DNA from: DASSRQ01 sp035701665
GTDB taxonomy: Bacteria; Vulcanimicrobiota; Vulcanimicrobiia; Vulcanimicrobiales; Vulcanimicrobiaceae
Reading direction: 5' to 3'
Assembly (NCBI GenBank): GCA_035701665.1
Contig: DASSRQ010000227.1
Coordinates: forward strand, 1-20,795
DNA: 20,795 bases
Part shown: one piece after another, positions 20,787-20,795 of the stretch
Numbering within the stretch: position 1 is the stretch's first letter
Layout: each line of letters begins with the position of its first letter
The notes under the pieces: generated by a model
Databases searched by the model: none
What the model was told of the DNA's origin: nothing
Seen by the model: the letters and a program-made list of their open reading frames with translations, nothing else
Made by a program: the position numbers and the translations under genes

Positions 20787-20795
20787 ACGCAAAGC

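Noticed and set aside
1..20795. CRISPR array, insertion sequence, rRNA or riboswitch
   Set aside because: No regularly spaced direct repeats, transposase motifs, rRNA signatures or recognisable aptamer consensus (for example TPP near thiL) were seen.

Overview
This is a GC-rich, densely packed bacterial chromosome segment with mostly housekeeping genes. Many genes overlap by 1-40 bp, and GTG, TTG and probably CTG starts are used beside ATG. Several features recall Gram-positive and related Terrabacteria lineages. There is a SigH-type sigma factor, a YacL-type PIN-TRAM protein, a fatty-acid kinase module (FakA/DegV with PlsX), and gene order resembling two Bacillus blocks: prkC-cpgA-rpe...rpmB...fakA...plsX, and yacL-ispD-ispF-gltX-cysE-cysS-mrnC-rlmB-yacP-sigH. 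GC content, the small unfamiliar membrane proteins and the altered blocks argue against Bacillus itself. A candidate phylum such as Eremiobacterota/WPS-2 or a relative is my best guess, from general impression only.

Region 1 (1-4590, all plus): the C-terminal part of a YebC-type regulator, a membrane-anchored PASTA protein without a kinase domain, rpe, thiL, a pyridoxal-kinase-like protein and a coupled unknown protein. Region 2 (4646-5881): a His-rich lipoprotein, a 100-residue protein and a 48-residue very acidic protein, closed by a strong bidirectional terminator shared with convergent rpmB. Region 3 (6242-10842): fakA-plsX-degV, a compact acyl-phosphate module, followed by hemW. Region 4 (10815-16608): yacL-like PIN-TRAM, ispD, ispF, a free-standing protein resembling the GluRS anticodon-binding domain in the position where Bacillus has gltX, then cysE, cysS and rlmB. 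Region 5 (16609-18855): a 333-bp gap holding a good sigma-70-type promoter and a structured leader, then sigH, a terminator-like hairpin, and four consecutive small two-helix membrane proteins, three of which are clear tandem paralogues. Region 6 (18861-20795): a VOC-fold protein, RidA, a four-cysteine ferredoxin-like protein, tRNA-Thr(UGU) and an HNH endonuclease with Cys-rich N-terminal ribbons at the window edge.

The least expected items are: (i) the orphan GluRS anticodon-binding domain kept in the gltX slot; (ii) the tandem two-helix family ending in His-Ala-His next to sigH; (iii) a dispersed ~110-bp repeat in two inverted copies that supplies the last codons of thiL and the probable first codons of ispD; and (iv) a probable CTG start for degV. 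No CRISPR array, insertion sequence or complete prophage was seen.
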